A stretch of 64,000 nt of DNA from Streptomyces alboflavus (GCF_000716675.1 NZ_JNXT01000019.1:1-64000); one strand, 5' to 3'. Counted from the first letter of the stretch, positions 1-7,890 are shown. The notes: generated by a model from the letters alone, not told the origin. Program-made: numbers and translations.

Positions 1-23
1 CTTCGGGGGTGGGTTCTAGGTCT

Positions 24-112
24 TCTTCGGTGGGTCGGCGCGGGGGTGCGGGGGCGGGCCTCGGCGGTGGGTCCGGCGTGGCGGCGCGGGCCTCTTCGGT
101 GGGTCGGCGCGG
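24..112. repeat. 20-bp direct repeat at the window edge
   Basis: TCTTCGGTGGGTCGGCGCGG occurs at 24-43 and again at 93-112, with weaker related G-rich units at the window start and near 61-80. The stretch 1-140 has no convincing coding signal on either strand. It looks like a decayed tandem array just beyond the stop of the ankyrin gene. Function unknown; the array may continue outside the window. Confidence 0.6.
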
Positions 113-140
113 TGGCGCGACGCCGACTCGTCGGACTTGC

Positions 141-596
141 CTAGGCCGCCACCGCGTCCGTCGCGTCCGTCGCATCCTTCGCGCCCGCCGCGACGAGCAG
201 TGCCGCCGTCTCGGGGTGGGGCCCCTGGCGCGCCCAGCGCAGCGGGGACCAGCCCGTGCCGTGGCCCTCGCGGAGGTTCGGGTCGGCGCCGTGTGCGAGC
301 AGCGCCCGTACGGTCTCGGTGTGCCCCCAGCAGGCGGCCGCGCAGAGCGGCGTGCCGTCCGCGCCGAGGTGGGCGCCGAGGCTCTCGGTGTCGGGGGCGG
401 CCCCGGCGGCCAGGAGCAGCCGGACGATCCCGGCCCGGCCGTTCACGGACGCCTCGTACAGCGGGGTGATCCCGTCGCTGTCGGGGCGCCGCGGATCGGC
501 TCCGGCCCGCAGCAGGGTCCGTACGACGGTGGGGGTGTCCTGCCAGATGGCCTCGAAGAGCCGCCGGGAGAGCTTCTTCTGCTGTCGCTGTTTCAT
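141..596 (-). CDS. Ankyrin-repeat protein
   Basis: A 151-residue protein made largely of ankyrin repeats. Helix-turn-helix units such as TVVRTLLRAGADP, GIVRLLLAAGAAP and ETVRALLAHGADPN are spaced about 33 residues apart, and the third is followed by a further partial unit ending in TAALLVAAGAK. No signal peptide or membrane segment is visible, so it should be a cytoplasmic protein-protein interaction scaffold. The ATG at 596 (MKQRQQKKLSRR) is preferred because the region further upstream is not ankyrin-like and overlaps the divergent gene. No clear Shine-Dalgarno sequence precedes it. The C-terminal tail is an ATD-rich low-complexity run. Partner and role cannot be inferred from the sequence. 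Confidence 0.85.
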   Translation of the reverse strand: MKQRQQKKLSRRLFEAIWQDTPTVVRTLLRAGADPRRPDSDGITPLYEASVNGRAGIVRLLLAAGAAPDTESLGAHLGADGTPLCAAACWGHTETVRALLAHGADPNLREGHGTGWSPLRWARQGPHPETAALLVAAGAKDATDATDAVAA

Positions 597-682
597 CGGG
601 GCCGAGGCTAACGGCCGGGTACGTGGCACAACCACTCATTTCCGCCGTGGGCGGTGTCAGTGCCCGGGCCTACGGTGGGCCC

Positions 683-1501
683 ATGTCGAAGCTGAGTCAC
701 GGCCGCCTCGGCCACCCCCGCACCTGCGACCAGATCACCGTGCAGGCCGACCAGTTGGCCACCCACCTCAAGGACGCCGACCTGTCGACACCCGTCCCCT
801 CCTGCCCGGGCTGGACGGTGAACCAACTGGTCCGGCACCTGGGCCACGGCTACCGCTGGGCGGAGACGACGATCCGCACCCGCGCCGCGGGACCGCCCCC
901 GGACACCGAGATGCGCGACCTCTCGGCGTACGCCGGCGAGGACCCCGCCGTCCTCGCCCCCTGGCTGCGCGAGAGCGCCGCGGGCCTCACCGACGCCCTG
1001 CGCGCCGCGGGCCCGGACGCCCCGGTGTGGACCCCGGTGCCGGGCGAGACGTCCGGCTTCTTCGCCCGCCGCTTCGCGCACGAGTCCCTGGTGCACCGGG
1101 CCGACGCGGCGCTCGCCCTCGGCATCGACTTCACCGTCCTGGACGAGGCCGTGGCCGTGGACGCCGTAGACGAGTGGATGGAGCTCGGCACGCATCCGCT
1201 GCAGCTCCAGTTCTTCCCGGAGAAGCGCGAGCTGCTCGGGCGGGGGAGCACCCTGCGCTTCCGGGCGACGGACGCCGCCCCCGCGGCCGGGGCGGACTGG
1301 CTGGTCGACCTCAGGGGCGACGCGCTCGCCTGGCGCCGCACGGACGACGAGCCCGGCGCGCCCGACGTCACCGTCAGCGGCCCCCTCACCGAACTGATCC
1401 TGACCCTCTACCGCCGCCGCCCGCCCGGCACCCCCGCGACCGAGGTCACGGGCGACGCCGCCCTCCTCGCCTTCTGGCTGGACCGCAACGGCTTCGGCTG
1501 A
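683..1501 (+). CDS. Maleylpyruvate isomerase family mycothiol-dependent protein
   Basis: A 272-residue protein of the MDMPI / DinB-like four-helix-bundle family that uses mycothiol, the actinobacterial thiol, as cofactor. The N-terminal domain has the typical PSCPGWTVNQLVRHLGH segment, in which the histidine helps bind the metal, and a second histidine motif, FAHESLVHRADA, about 100 residues later. The C-terminal third matches the MDMPI C-terminal domain (D-A-L-A-W-R-R and VSGPLTEL segments). The ATG at 683 is chosen over the in-frame one at 623, which would overlap the divergent ankyrin promoter region. The exact substrate is unknown; many members are annotated only as 'maleylpyruvate isomerase family' without a demonstrated reaction. 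Confidence 0.85.
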   Translation: MSKLSHGRLGHPRTCDQITVQADQLATHLKDADLSTPVPSCPGWTVNQLVRHLGHGYRWAETTIRTRAAGPPPDTEMRDLSAYAGEDPAVLAPWLRESAAGLTDALRAAGPDAPVWTPVPGETSGFFARRFAHESLVHRADAALALGIDFTVLDEAVAVDAVDEWMELGTHPLQLQFFPEKRELLGRGSTLRFRATDAAPAAGADWLVDLRGDALAWRRTDDEPGAPDVTVSGPLTELILTLYRRRPPGTPATEVTGDAALLAFWLDRNGFG

Positions 1502-1579
1502 CCGCGCGTTCACGACGTCGACGACCGGGACGCCCGAGCTGGCGGGCCCTTCCGGCTTGACGTGCGAACGATTGAACGA

Positions 1580-1595
1580 GACGATACGTATCGTC
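1580..1595. promoter_or_regulatory. Perfect 16-bp palindrome, TetR-type operator candidate
   Basis: GACGATACGTATCGTC is a perfect 16-bp palindrome 67 bp upstream of the alpha/beta-hydrolase start. Its form and position fit an operator for a TetR-family repressor. No TetR gene is adjacent in this window, so the regulator would act from elsewhere. Operator function is inferred. Confidence 0.6.
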
Positions 1596-1661
1596 ATGTG
1601 ATGGTCGGCGCGACGGCCCCCTGCGCCCGCCGACCCCGCACCACCCTTCCGGGAGGCCCCG

Positions 1662-2567
1662 ATGTACCACCCCGCCACCGAGCAGTACATCGACGCGGCC
1701 CCCGGAGTGCGCCTGTGGACCGAGCGCCGCGGCGCGCCCGACGCCCCGCCCCTGCTCCTGGTCATGGGCGCCGCGGCCGCCGGCGTCGGCTGGCCGGAGG
1801 AGATGGTGGACGCCCTGGCCGAGCACCACCACGTGATCCGCTACGACCACCGCGACACGGGCCGCTCGACGACGGCGTACGACGAACAGCCGTACCGGGT
1901 CGTGGACTTGGCGCGGGACGCGGTCGCCGTCCTGGACGCCCTGGAGATCCCCCGGGCGCACATGGCCGGGCTCTCCCTCGGTGGCATGCTGACCCAGCTG
2001 GTCCTCGCCGACCACCCCGACCGCGTCCTGAGCGCGACGCTCATGGGCACGTGCGCGCTGAGCACGCGTCCGTACGTCGCCCCGGACGGCACGTCCACGC
2101 CCGCGGCCGAGCTGCCGCCGATCTTCCCCGCGGTCCTGGAGATGTGGGCGCGCCCGGTCGAGGACGAGGGTCTCGAGGCCGAGCTGGACCGCCGCGTGGA
2201 GCACTGGCGGGTGCTCGGGGGCGATCAACTGCCGTTCGACGAGGGGTACTTCCGCGACCTGGAGCGGCGCGTCGTCGTGCACGCGGGCACGTACAAGGCG
2301 TCGACGGCGCACGGCCGCGCGGACGACTCGGGGATGCTACGCACGGCGCAGCTCGCGCGGAACGAGGTCCCGGTCCTGGTGACCGTGGCCCCCGCCGAGC
2401 CGGTCTTCCCGCCGCCGCACCCGCAGCACCTCGCGCAGGTCGTGGGAGGCGCCCGCCTGGTGGAGATCCCCGGCATGGGGCACGCGCTGCCCCCGGCCGT
2501 GCAGGGCCCGCTGGTGGCGGCGATCCTGGAGCACACGTCGGCCGCGGCGGCGCGCCGGGCCGGGTGA
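1662..2567 (+). CDS. Alpha/beta-fold hydrolase
   Basis: A 301-residue alpha/beta hydrolase. The oxyanion-hole and strand-3 region LLLVMGAAAAGVGWPEEMV, the HHHVIRYDHRDTGRS segment and the nucleophile elbow G-L-S105-L-G-G are characteristic. The catalytic histidine is probably H274 in GMGHALPP; the acid is less certain and may be the glutamate before PVFPPPH. The protein resembles the epoxide hydrolase / 3-oxoadipate enol-lactonase branch often named 'alpha/beta fold hydrolase' in Streptomyces; the substrate cannot be predicted. No signal peptide. GGGAGGCCCCG precedes the ATG and provides the ribosome-binding site. It probably responds to the repressor that binds the palindrome at 1580-1595. 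Confidence 0.9.
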   Translation: MYHPATEQYIDAAPGVRLWTERRGAPDAPPLLLVMGAAAAGVGWPEEMVDALAEHHHVIRYDHRDTGRSTTAYDEQPYRVVDLARDAVAVLDALEIPRAHMAGLSLGGMLTQLVLADHPDRVLSATLMGTCALSTRPYVAPDGTSTPAAELPPIFPAVLEMWARPVEDEGLEAELDRRVEHWRVLGGDQLPFDEGYFRDLERRVVVHAGTYKASTAHGRADDSGMLRTAQLARNEVPVLVTVAPAEPVFPPPHPQHLAQVVGGARLVEIPGMGHALPPAVQGPLVAAILEHTSAAAARRAG

Positions 2568-2600
2568 GGGCGGCGGGGGCGCGCCGAGGCGTGGGCGGGC

Positions 2601-3146
2601 TCAGGCGGTCGGCGGTCTGAGTCCGGGCAGTTCCCAGCGGCCGGAGTGGCCGGGCGGCAGCCCCAAGTCCTCCCGCACGGCGGCGTAGTAGCCCTCGCGG
2701 GCCGTGCGCTGGCGGGTGAGGAGGTCCTGCCAGGCCTCCGGGTCGTCGTGGGCGCCCGTGCGCAGGAACCGCTCCATCTCGATCACGACGATCACCCACA
2801 CCCGGGCCCGCTCCACCACCCGCGGCGCGCCGAGCAGCAGCAGGGCCTCGCCCGCCGGGTCACGGGCGTCCGCGGCCTCGGCGAGCTGCGGCTCGGCCTC
2901 CTCGGCGGGCAGCGGGTGCGGATGCGGGTCGTTGCCCTGGTGGGCGGCGATCCGGTAGGTGAGCGTCACGGTCTGCTTCAGCACGCGCGCGTACTCGGTG
3001 TAGACCGCGAGGCGCCGCTCTTCCCAGCGGGCCTCGCGCTCGCGCCGGAAGCGGACGCGCTCACCGCGCATCACGGCGACGTACGACCCCATGGCACCGA
3101 TGACCACGCCTATGAGGGCGGGCAGTTGGGACAGGAACTCGGACAC
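2601..3146 (-). CDS. Small membrane-anchored hypothetical protein
   Basis: A 181-residue protein with one N-terminal transmembrane helix (about residues 5-25, LSQLPALIGVVIGAMGSYVAV) followed by a charged, largely helical cytoplasmic domain (RFRREREARWEERRLAVYTEYARVL). This layout is common among Streptomyces proteins of unknown function. The GTG at 3146 is chosen because the longer in-frame start at 3251 would run into the upstream YceI gene with low-complexity sequence. I do not recognise a named family. It lies 40 bp downstream of the YceI gene on the same strand and may be cotranscribed with it. Confidence 0.75.
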   Translation of the reverse strand: MSEFLSQLPALIGVVIGAMGSYVAVMRGERVRFRREREARWEERRLAVYTEYARVLKQTVTLTYRIAAHQGNDPHPHPLPAEEAEPQLAEAADARDPAGEALLLLGAPRVVERARVWVIVVIEMERFLRTGAHDDPEAWQDLLTRQRTAREGYYAAVREDLGLPPGHSGRWELPGLRPPTA

Positions 3147-3186
3147 CGCCGAACGGTACCGTGCCGTCCCGTCCGGCGGTCCGGTG

Positions 3187-3792
3187 TCACGCGGCGTTCT
3201 TGATCGCCGAGATGTCGAAGTTGAGCTTGATCTTGTCGGAGACGAGCACACCGCCGGTCTCCAGGGCCGCGTTCCAGGTCAGGCCCCACTCGGAGCGCAG
3301 GATCTCGGCCTTGCCCTCGAAGCCGACGCGCTCGTTGCCGAACGGGTCCTTCGCGGCGCCGTTGAACTCCAGGTCGATGCTCAGCGGCCTGGTGGTACCG
3401 AGGATCGTGAGGTCGCCGGTGATGCGGTAGTCGTCGCCGCCGAGGGCCTCGGCCTTGGTGGAGCGGAAGGTCATCTGCGGGAACTCGTCGGTCTTGAAGA
3501 AGTCGGCGCTCTTCAGATGGCCGTCGCGGTCCGCGTTGCCGGTGTCGATGCTCTCCATCGTGACGTCGAGGGACGCCGTCGACGCGGCCGGGTCGGCGCC
3601 GTCCAGGTGCAGCGCACCGCTGAACTCCTTGAAGGAGCCCTTGACGTTGGTGACCATCGCGTGCCGGGCGACGAAGCCGATCGACGAGTGCGCAGGGTCG
3701 AGCGTGTAGTCACCCGTCAGCGCGCCCAGATCCGGGGCGGCCCCGGCGGTCGCGGGGGTGGCGCTGTCGTCCTTGCGGCTGAAGATTCCCAT
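3187..3792 (-). CDS. YceI family protein
   Basis: A 201-residue YceI-domain protein, a lipocalin-like beta-barrel family that binds polyisoprenoid-type lipids. The domain begins at G-D-Y-T-L-D-P-A-H-S-S-I-G-F and continues through VKGSFKEFSGALHLD, HLKSADFFKTDEFPQMTFRST and the GDLTILGTTRPLSIDLEF strand, ending DKIKLNFDISAIKNA. A short N-terminal extension (MGIFSRKDD, Ala/Thr rich) replaces the signal peptide of proteobacterial members, so a cytoplasmic location is likely. The ATG at 3792 has GAGGAG seven bases upstream. The AT-rich upstream region carries two operator-like elements, consistent with control by a MarR-type or stress repressor. Confidence 0.9.
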   Translation of the reverse strand: MGIFSRKDDSATPATAGAAPDLGALTGDYTLDPAHSSIGFVARHAMVTNVKGSFKEFSGALHLDGADPAASTASLDVTMESIDTGNADRDGHLKSADFFKTDEFPQMTFRSTKAEALGGDDYRITGDLTILGTTRPLSIDLEFNGAAKDPFGNERVGFEGKAEILRSEWGLTWNAALETGGVLVSDKIKLNFDISAIKNAA

Positions 3793-3859
3793 GACGTGCT
3801 CCTCGGGGGACGGGCCGGGCCCCGGGCCTTCGGGGGGTGCTGAGCCACGGCCGTGAGTA

Positions 3860-3910
3860 GTTGAGTGTTCAACGAGATTGACTGTAACGCTACTCGGTTC
3901 AATATTCAAC
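3860..3910 (-). promoter_or_regulatory. Operator-like repeats upstream of the YceI gene
   Basis: GTTGA-GTGT-TCAAC (3860-3873) is an inverted repeat. GTTCAATATTCAAC (3897-3910) contains the direct repeat TTCAA-TA-TTCAA. Both sit in an AT-rich island 70-120 bp upstream of the YceI start, in otherwise GC-rich DNA. They resemble MarR-family boxes; the regulator is not encoded nearby. The role is inferred from position and symmetry. Confidence 0.45.
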
Positions 3911-3993
3911 ATCAAGCGGAGCGTGTCGAGACGATTACGCGTCGAGTGTGAAGAGGCGGGGCCGAATGGCGGAGCTCGGACATAAGGGACGTC

Positions 3994-4091
3994 GATGGCA
4001 GTCTGCGTGGCGCCATGGCGGGCCGGGGAAGATGGCAGTTCTGGGGCGTCAAGAACTTGTCATGGCGCCATTGTGGTGCCAGACTGATGCC
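3994..4091. promoter_or_regulatory. TGGC(G/A)-rich operator array and probable leaderless promoter
   Basis: Between 3994 and 4091 the motif TGGC recurs in ATGGCAGTCTG, TGGCGCCATGG (4008-), ATGGCAGTTCTG, the perfect palindrome ATGGCGCCAT (4062-4071) and TGGTGCCAGAC. Tandem short palindromes of this kind suit ribbon-helix-helix regulators, such as the protein encoded just downstream. TTGTCA (4057-4062), a 17-bp spacer and CAGACT (4080-4085) form a plausible promoter whose start point would fall at the ATG (4092). No Shine-Dalgarno is present, so a leaderless, autoregulated transcript is proposed. Confidence 0.4.
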
Positions 4092-4625
4092 ATGAATCTC
4101 ACGCCGTATGTCGACCAACTCCGGCAGGAGCTCGCGGTCGCCGCAGAGGCCGGTGGTGAGGACGCTCGCGCGATCGCCGAGCGTCTGATCGCGCCGCTGG
4201 AGTCGGCCACCCGGCTCACCATGCTGAATGTGCTGTCCGCGGCCATGGACGAGATTACCCGAGACCTGGCCCCGGGCTCGGTCGACGTGCGTCTGCGTGG
4301 CGGCGACCCGGACTTCGTGGTGACGCCCGCCCCGGCGGGCGAGGGCTTCGACGCGATGCCCATGGACCTGCGCGCGGCCCGGTCCGGCACCGCCCCCGCC
4401 CCCGTGCCCGAGCCGGAGGAGGGCGGCACGGCCCGCATCAACCTCCGGCTGCCGATGCACCTCAAGGCCCAGGCCGAGGAGGCCGCCACCGCCGAGAGCC
4501 TGTCGGTCAACGCCTGGCTGGTCCGCACCGTCGCCGACGCGCTCAAGCAGGGCGCCCCGGCCCAGCGGTCCACACCCCGCGACCACCTGGGCGCGGGCAA
4601 CAGCTATACGGGATGGGCGCGTTAG
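4092..4625 (+). CDS. HicB-like antitoxin-family protein with C-terminal ribbon-helix-helix
   Basis: A 177-residue protein. The N-terminal part (MNLTPYVDQLRQELAVAA, then a helical segment ending TRLTMLNVLSAAMDEITRDL) is found in Streptomyces proteins usually named 'toxin-antitoxin system HicB family antitoxin'. Residues ~114-150 form a ribbon-helix-helix DNA-binding module: the ARINLRLPMHLKAQAEEAA strand and helix, then SLSVNAWLVRTVADAL. No HicA-type toxin gene is adjacent, so a classical toxin-antitoxin role is doubtful; it is more likely a transcriptional regulator of itself and the following DUF4097 gene. The ATG at 4092 lacks a Shine-Dalgarno and sits directly after a possible -10 box. Confidence 0.8.
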   Translation: MNLTPYVDQLRQELAVAAEAGGEDARAIAERLIAPLESATRLTMLNVLSAAMDEITRDLAPGSVDVRLRGGDPDFVVTPAPAGEGFDAMPMDLRAARSGTAPAPVPEPEEGGTARINLRLPMHLKAQAEEAATAESLSVNAWLVRTVADALKQGAPAQRSTPRDHLGAGNSYTGWAR

Positions 4626-4722
4626 CGGCTCCGCCCCGCCAGCCGTCCGGCCCGGCCGGGACCGCATCACGGGACCGAGCGCGGACCGGACGACCCGTCA
4701 GGATCAGGATGAGGACAGCCCC

Positions 4723-5562
4723 ATGCCAACCTTCGACACCGCCAAGCCCGTCTACGCCTCGGTGATCCTGGAGGTCGGGGCGGTGCGGATCACCGCCTCG
4801 GACCGCGCCGACACCGTCGTCGACGTGCGGCCGAGCACCGAGTCGCGCCCGGCCGACGTGCGCGCCGCCGAGCGCACCCTGGTCGAGTACGCGAACGGAC
4901 GGCTCCTGGTGAAGGGCCCCAAGGAGCGCTCGCTGTTCGGCCGGGGCTCGTCCGTCGACGTGGAGATCGCGCTCCCGGAGGGCTCGCACATCGACGTCAC
5001 CACGTCCGTGGCCGACTTCGGCGCGGCCGGGCGCGTCGGGGAGTGCGAGGTGAAGACCTCGGCCGGGGACGTCCGGGTCGAGTGGGCGGGCTCGGCGCGG
5101 CTGCACACCGGGCACGGCCAGGTCGTGGTCGACCGCGCGGAGGGTCCCGTCGACGTCACCACCGCGTCCGGCGGGGTCCAGCTCGGCGAGATCGGCGGCG
5201 CCGCCGTCATCAAGAACTCCAATGGCCCGACCGAGGTCGGCGAGGCCGTCGGCGACCTGCGCGTGAAGGCCTCGAACGGCACCATCACCGTCGGCCGCGC
5301 GCTCTCCGACGTCAGCATCAGGACGGCCAACGGCGCCGTCGAGGTCGGCGAGGTCGTGCGCGGCGGCGTCGTCCTGGAGACCGGCATCGGCCGCATCGAC
5401 ATCGGCGTCCGCGAGGGCACCGCCGCCTGGCTCGATGTCCGCACCAAGGTGGGCACCGTGCGGCAGGCGCTCGGCACCTCCGAGGGCCCCGGCGACTCCG
5501 GCGAGACGGTCCAGGTGCGTGCGCGCACGGGGGCCGGCGACATCGTGATCCACCGGGTCTGA
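4723..5562 (+). CDS. DUF4097 family beta-strand repeat protein
   Basis: A 279-residue protein built of short repeated beta-strands typical of the DUF4097 / putative adhesin right-handed beta-helix family (units such as VKTSAGDVRVE, VTTASGGVQLGEIG, VKASNGTITVG, IRTANGAVEVG). No signal peptide or membrane helix is seen, so it is presumably cytoplasmic despite the 'adhesin' label of the Pfam family. GAGGA lies upstream of the ATG. It follows the HicB-like gene by 97 bp on the same strand; the pairing suggests co-regulation. Biochemical function is unknown. Confidence 0.85.
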   Translation: MPTFDTAKPVYASVILEVGAVRITASDRADTVVDVRPSTESRPADVRAAERTLVEYANGRLLVKGPKERSLFGRGSSVDVEIALPEGSHIDVTTSVADFGAAGRVGECEVKTSAGDVRVEWAGSARLHTGHGQVVVDRAEGPVDVTTASGGVQLGEIGGAAVIKNSNGPTEVGEAVGDLRVKASNGTITVGRALSDVSIRTANGAVEVGEVVRGGVVLETGIGRIDIGVREGTAAWLDVRTKVGTVRQALGTSEGPGDSGETVQVRARTGAGDIVIHRV

Positions 5563-5979
5563 GCGGGGCGCGGCCGAGGGGTGCGGGGCCCTCCGGGGCG
5601 CCTCGCGCCGGGTGCCGGCGGTCGCCCGCCGGTTGTCGGGCCCCGCCAACTCGGCGAGCTGTCGGTCCGGGCCGTTGTCCTCTGTCGGCCGCGCGGGTGG
5701 CGCGCACCCGTGCGGGCCTTTCCGTCGGCGTCCTGCGGCGACCGTCACGGGTGGTGACCCGCGACTGCGCGGCGCGTCCGGAGCGGCCCGCCCCGGCCCT
5801 GGGTGTGACTTGAGTCTCACTGGCGTCGGTTGTGGAATCCCTACAGCCCAATGGGCCTCTGAGCAGTCACTTCGGCTGCACCCCCGGGCGCTTCTGTTCG
5901 GGGGTGCCAGGAAAACGGTCCGGAGACTGTGCAGAGTCGACGGTCCGTTTTCCCCCGTGTCCTTCGTAAGGTCGAGAGC
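5563..5979. other. Intergenic region before accB, non-coding
   Basis: About 417 bp without a convincing gene. The first two-thirds is very GC-rich. The final third is less GC-rich and contains GACT-TG-AGTC (about 5807-5816), GCCCA-A-TGGGC near 5846 and the two hairpins listed separately. It should hold the accB promoter and leader; I could not fix a confident -35/-10 pair. Confidence 0.5.
5879..5953 (+). promoter_or_regulatory. Two consecutive hairpins in the accB leader
   Basis: CACCCCCG (5879-5886) pairs perfectly with CGGGGGTG (5899-5906). GGAAAACGG (5910-5918) pairs with CCGTTTTCC (5945-5953), 26 bases before the accB start. The second arm ends in a T-then-C run, so the second hairpin could act as an operator or as an RNA element in the leader. 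Function inferred. Confidence 0.45.
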
Positions 5980-7572
5980 ATGACCGTTTTGGACGAAGCT
6001 GGATCTTCCGCGGGGGAGCCCACCGACGCGCGGGGCCGAGTGGCCGAGTTGGCCGAGATCCGTGCGCAGGCGCTGGCGGGGCCCAGTGAGAAGGCGACCG
6101 AGGCGCAGCACGCCAAGGGCAAGCTGACGGCGCGGGAGCGGATCGGGCTCCTCCTCGACGAGGGGTCGTTCCAGGAGGTCGAGCAGCTGCGGCGGCACCG
6201 GGCCCAGGGCTTCGGCCTGGAGGCCAAGAAGCCGTACACCGACGGTGTCATCACCGGCTGGGGCACGGTCGAGGGCCGCACGGTCTTCGTGTACGCCCAC
6301 GACTTCCGGATCTTCGGCGGTGCCCTCGGCGAGGCGCACGCCACCAAGATCCACAAGATCATGGACATGGCCATCGCGGCCGGCGCGCCCCTGGTCTCCC
6401 TGAACGACGGCGCGGGCGCCCGCATCCAGGAGGGCGTCTCCGCCCTCGCCGGGTACGGCGGCATCTTCCAGCGCAACACCAAGGCCTCGGGTGTCATCCC
6501 GCAGATCTCGGTGATGCTCGGCCCGTGCGCGGGCGGCGCGGCCTACAGCCCCGCCCTGACCGACTTCGTGTTCATGGTCCGCGACACCTCGCAGATGTTC
6601 ATCACCGGCCCGGACGTGGTCCGCGCGGTGACCGGCGAGGAGATCTCCCAGAACGGCCTGGGCGGCGCGGACGTGCACGCCGAGACCTCGGGCGTCTGCC
6701 ACTTCGCGTACGACGACGAGGAGACCTGCCTCGCCGAGGTCCGCTACCTGCTCGCGATGCTCCCGCAGAACAACCGCGAGAACCCGCCGGTGGCGCCCTC
6801 CGACGACCCCGTCGAGCGCCGCAGCGACGTGCTGCTCGACCTGGTCCCCGCCGACGGCAACCGGCCGTACGACATGGCGAAGGTCATCGAGGAACTCGTC
6901 GACGACGGCGACTACTTGGAGGTCCACGAGCGCTGGGCCCGCAACATCATCTGTGCCCTGGCCCGTCTCGACGGCCAGGTCGTCGGCATCGTCGCCAACC
7001 AGCCGCAGTCCCTCGCGGGCGTCCTGGACATCGAGGCCTCCGAGAAGGCGGCCCGCTTCGTCCAGATGTGCGACGCCTTCAACATCCCGATCGTCACGCT
7101 CCTCGACGTCCCCGGCTTCCTGCCCGGCGTCGACCAGGAGCACGGCGGCATCATCCGCCACGGCGCCAAGCTGCTCTACGCCTACTGCAACGCGACCGTG
7201 CCCCGGATCTCCCTGATCCTTCGCAAGGCCTACGGCGGCGCGTACATCGTCATGGACAGCCAGTCCATCGGCGCCGACCTGACCTACGCCTGGCCCACCA
7301 ACGAGATCGCCGTCATGGGCGCCGAGGGCGCGGCCAACGTCATCTTCCGCCGTCAGATCGCCGCCGCCGAGGACCCCGAGGCCATGCGCGCCCGCATGGT
7401 CAAGGAGTACAAGGCCGAGCTGATGCACCCGTACTACGCCGCCGAGCGCGGACTCGTCGACGACGTGATCGACCCGGCCGAGACCCGCGCCGTGCTGATC
7501 AACTCCCTCGCGATGCTCCGCAACAAGCACGCCGACCTGCCCTCGCGCAAGCACGGCAACCCGCCGCAGTAG
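5980..7572 (+). CDS. accB: Acyl-CoA carboxylase beta subunit (carboxyltransferase)
   Basis: A 530-residue carboxyltransferase subunit that moves the carboxyl group from biotin on the alpha subunit to acetyl-CoA or propionyl-CoA, supplying malonyl- and methylmalonyl-CoA. N- and C-terminal crotonase-like halves are complete. The acyl-CoA oxyanion hole lies around LNDGAGARIQEG, the second half around LDVPGFLPGVDQEHGGIIRHGAK. Position 423 in GGAYIVMD is isoleucine. In characterised S. coelicolor proteins, Ile here marks AccB (acetyl/propionyl/butyryl-CoA) and Asp marks the propionyl-specific PccB. The partner AccE follows 55 bp later. The biotinylated alpha subunit is not in the window. The ATG at 5980 follows the weak site AAGGTCGAGAG. 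Confidence 0.95.
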   Translation: MTVLDEAGSSAGEPTDARGRVAELAEIRAQALAGPSEKATEAQHAKGKLTARERIGLLLDEGSFQEVEQLRRHRAQGFGLEAKKPYTDGVITGWGTVEGRTVFVYAHDFRIFGGALGEAHATKIHKIMDMAIAAGAPLVSLNDGAGARIQEGVSALAGYGGIFQRNTKASGVIPQISVMLGPCAGGAAYSPALTDFVFMVRDTSQMFITGPDVVRAVTGEEISQNGLGGADVHAETSGVCHFAYDDEETCLAEVRYLLAMLPQNNRENPPVAPSDDPVERRSDVLLDLVPADGNRPYDMAKVIEELVDDGDYLEVHERWARNIICALARLDGQVVGIVANQPQSLAGVLDIEASEKAARFVQMCDAFNIPIVTLLDVPGFLPGVDQEHGGIIRHGAKLLYAYCNATVPRISLILRKAYGGAYIVMDSQSIGADLTYAWPTNEIAVMGAEGAANVIFRRQIAAAEDPEAMRARMVKEYKAELMHPYYAAERGLVDDVIDPAETRAVLINSLAMLRNKHADLPSRKHGNPPQ

Positions 7573-7627
7573 CGGCGCACCCCAGACCTTTTCCGTCCGC
7601 CGCAGTTCCCACAAGGAGCACACTGCA

Positions 7628-7822
7628 ATGAGCACTCCCGACATCCGCGTCGAGAAGGGCCACGCCGAGCCCGAGGAGGTCGCGGCCCTCACCGCGATCC
7701 TGATCGCCCGCGCCGCCGCGCAGCCCGACGTGGCCCCCGCCCACCGCGGCCGCGACAAGGCCGGCTGGCGCCGCCTGGAGCGCACGCCGGGCTTCCGCGC
7801 CCCGCACAGCTGGCAGGGCTGA
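7628..7822 (+). CDS. accE: Acyl-CoA carboxylase epsilon subunit
   Basis: A 64-residue acyl-CoA carboxylase epsilon subunit, the small protein that binds the alpha and beta subunits and raises activity of actinobacterial carboxylases. Recognisable features are the helical EEVAALTAILIARAA segment and the C-terminal W-x-R-L-E-R-T-P-G-F-R-A-P-H-S-W motif. CAAGGAG lies upstream of the ATG. It forms an operon with accB and is followed at once by a 22-bp terminator stem. Confidence 0.93.
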   Translation: MSTPDIRVEKGHAEPEEVAALTAILIARAAAQPDVAPAHRGRDKAGWRRLERTPGFRAPHSWQG

Positions 7823-7839
7823 GCGCCCCTGACGTGAGC

Positions 7840-7890
7840 GACGGGCCCCGTCCCCGCCCCGGAATCCCCGGGGCGGGGACGGGGCCCGTC
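7840..7890. terminator. Strong bidirectional terminator hairpin
   Basis: A perfect 22-bp stem (7840-7861 with 7869-7890) with a 7-base loop, GC-rich throughout. It lies between accE and the convergent NACHT gene, so it can end transcription from both sides. Confidence 0.85.

Noticed and set aside
4092..5562. Toxin-antitoxin operon based on the HicB-like family name
   Set aside because: No HicA-like or other toxin gene lies on either side; the partner is a DUF4097 beta-strand protein.
4543..7785. A 1080-residue open frame on the minus strand opposite DUF4097 and accB
   Set aside because: It is a long GC-rich shadow with no conserved domain, no ribosome-binding site and inverse codon bias; accB and DUF4097 explain this DNA.
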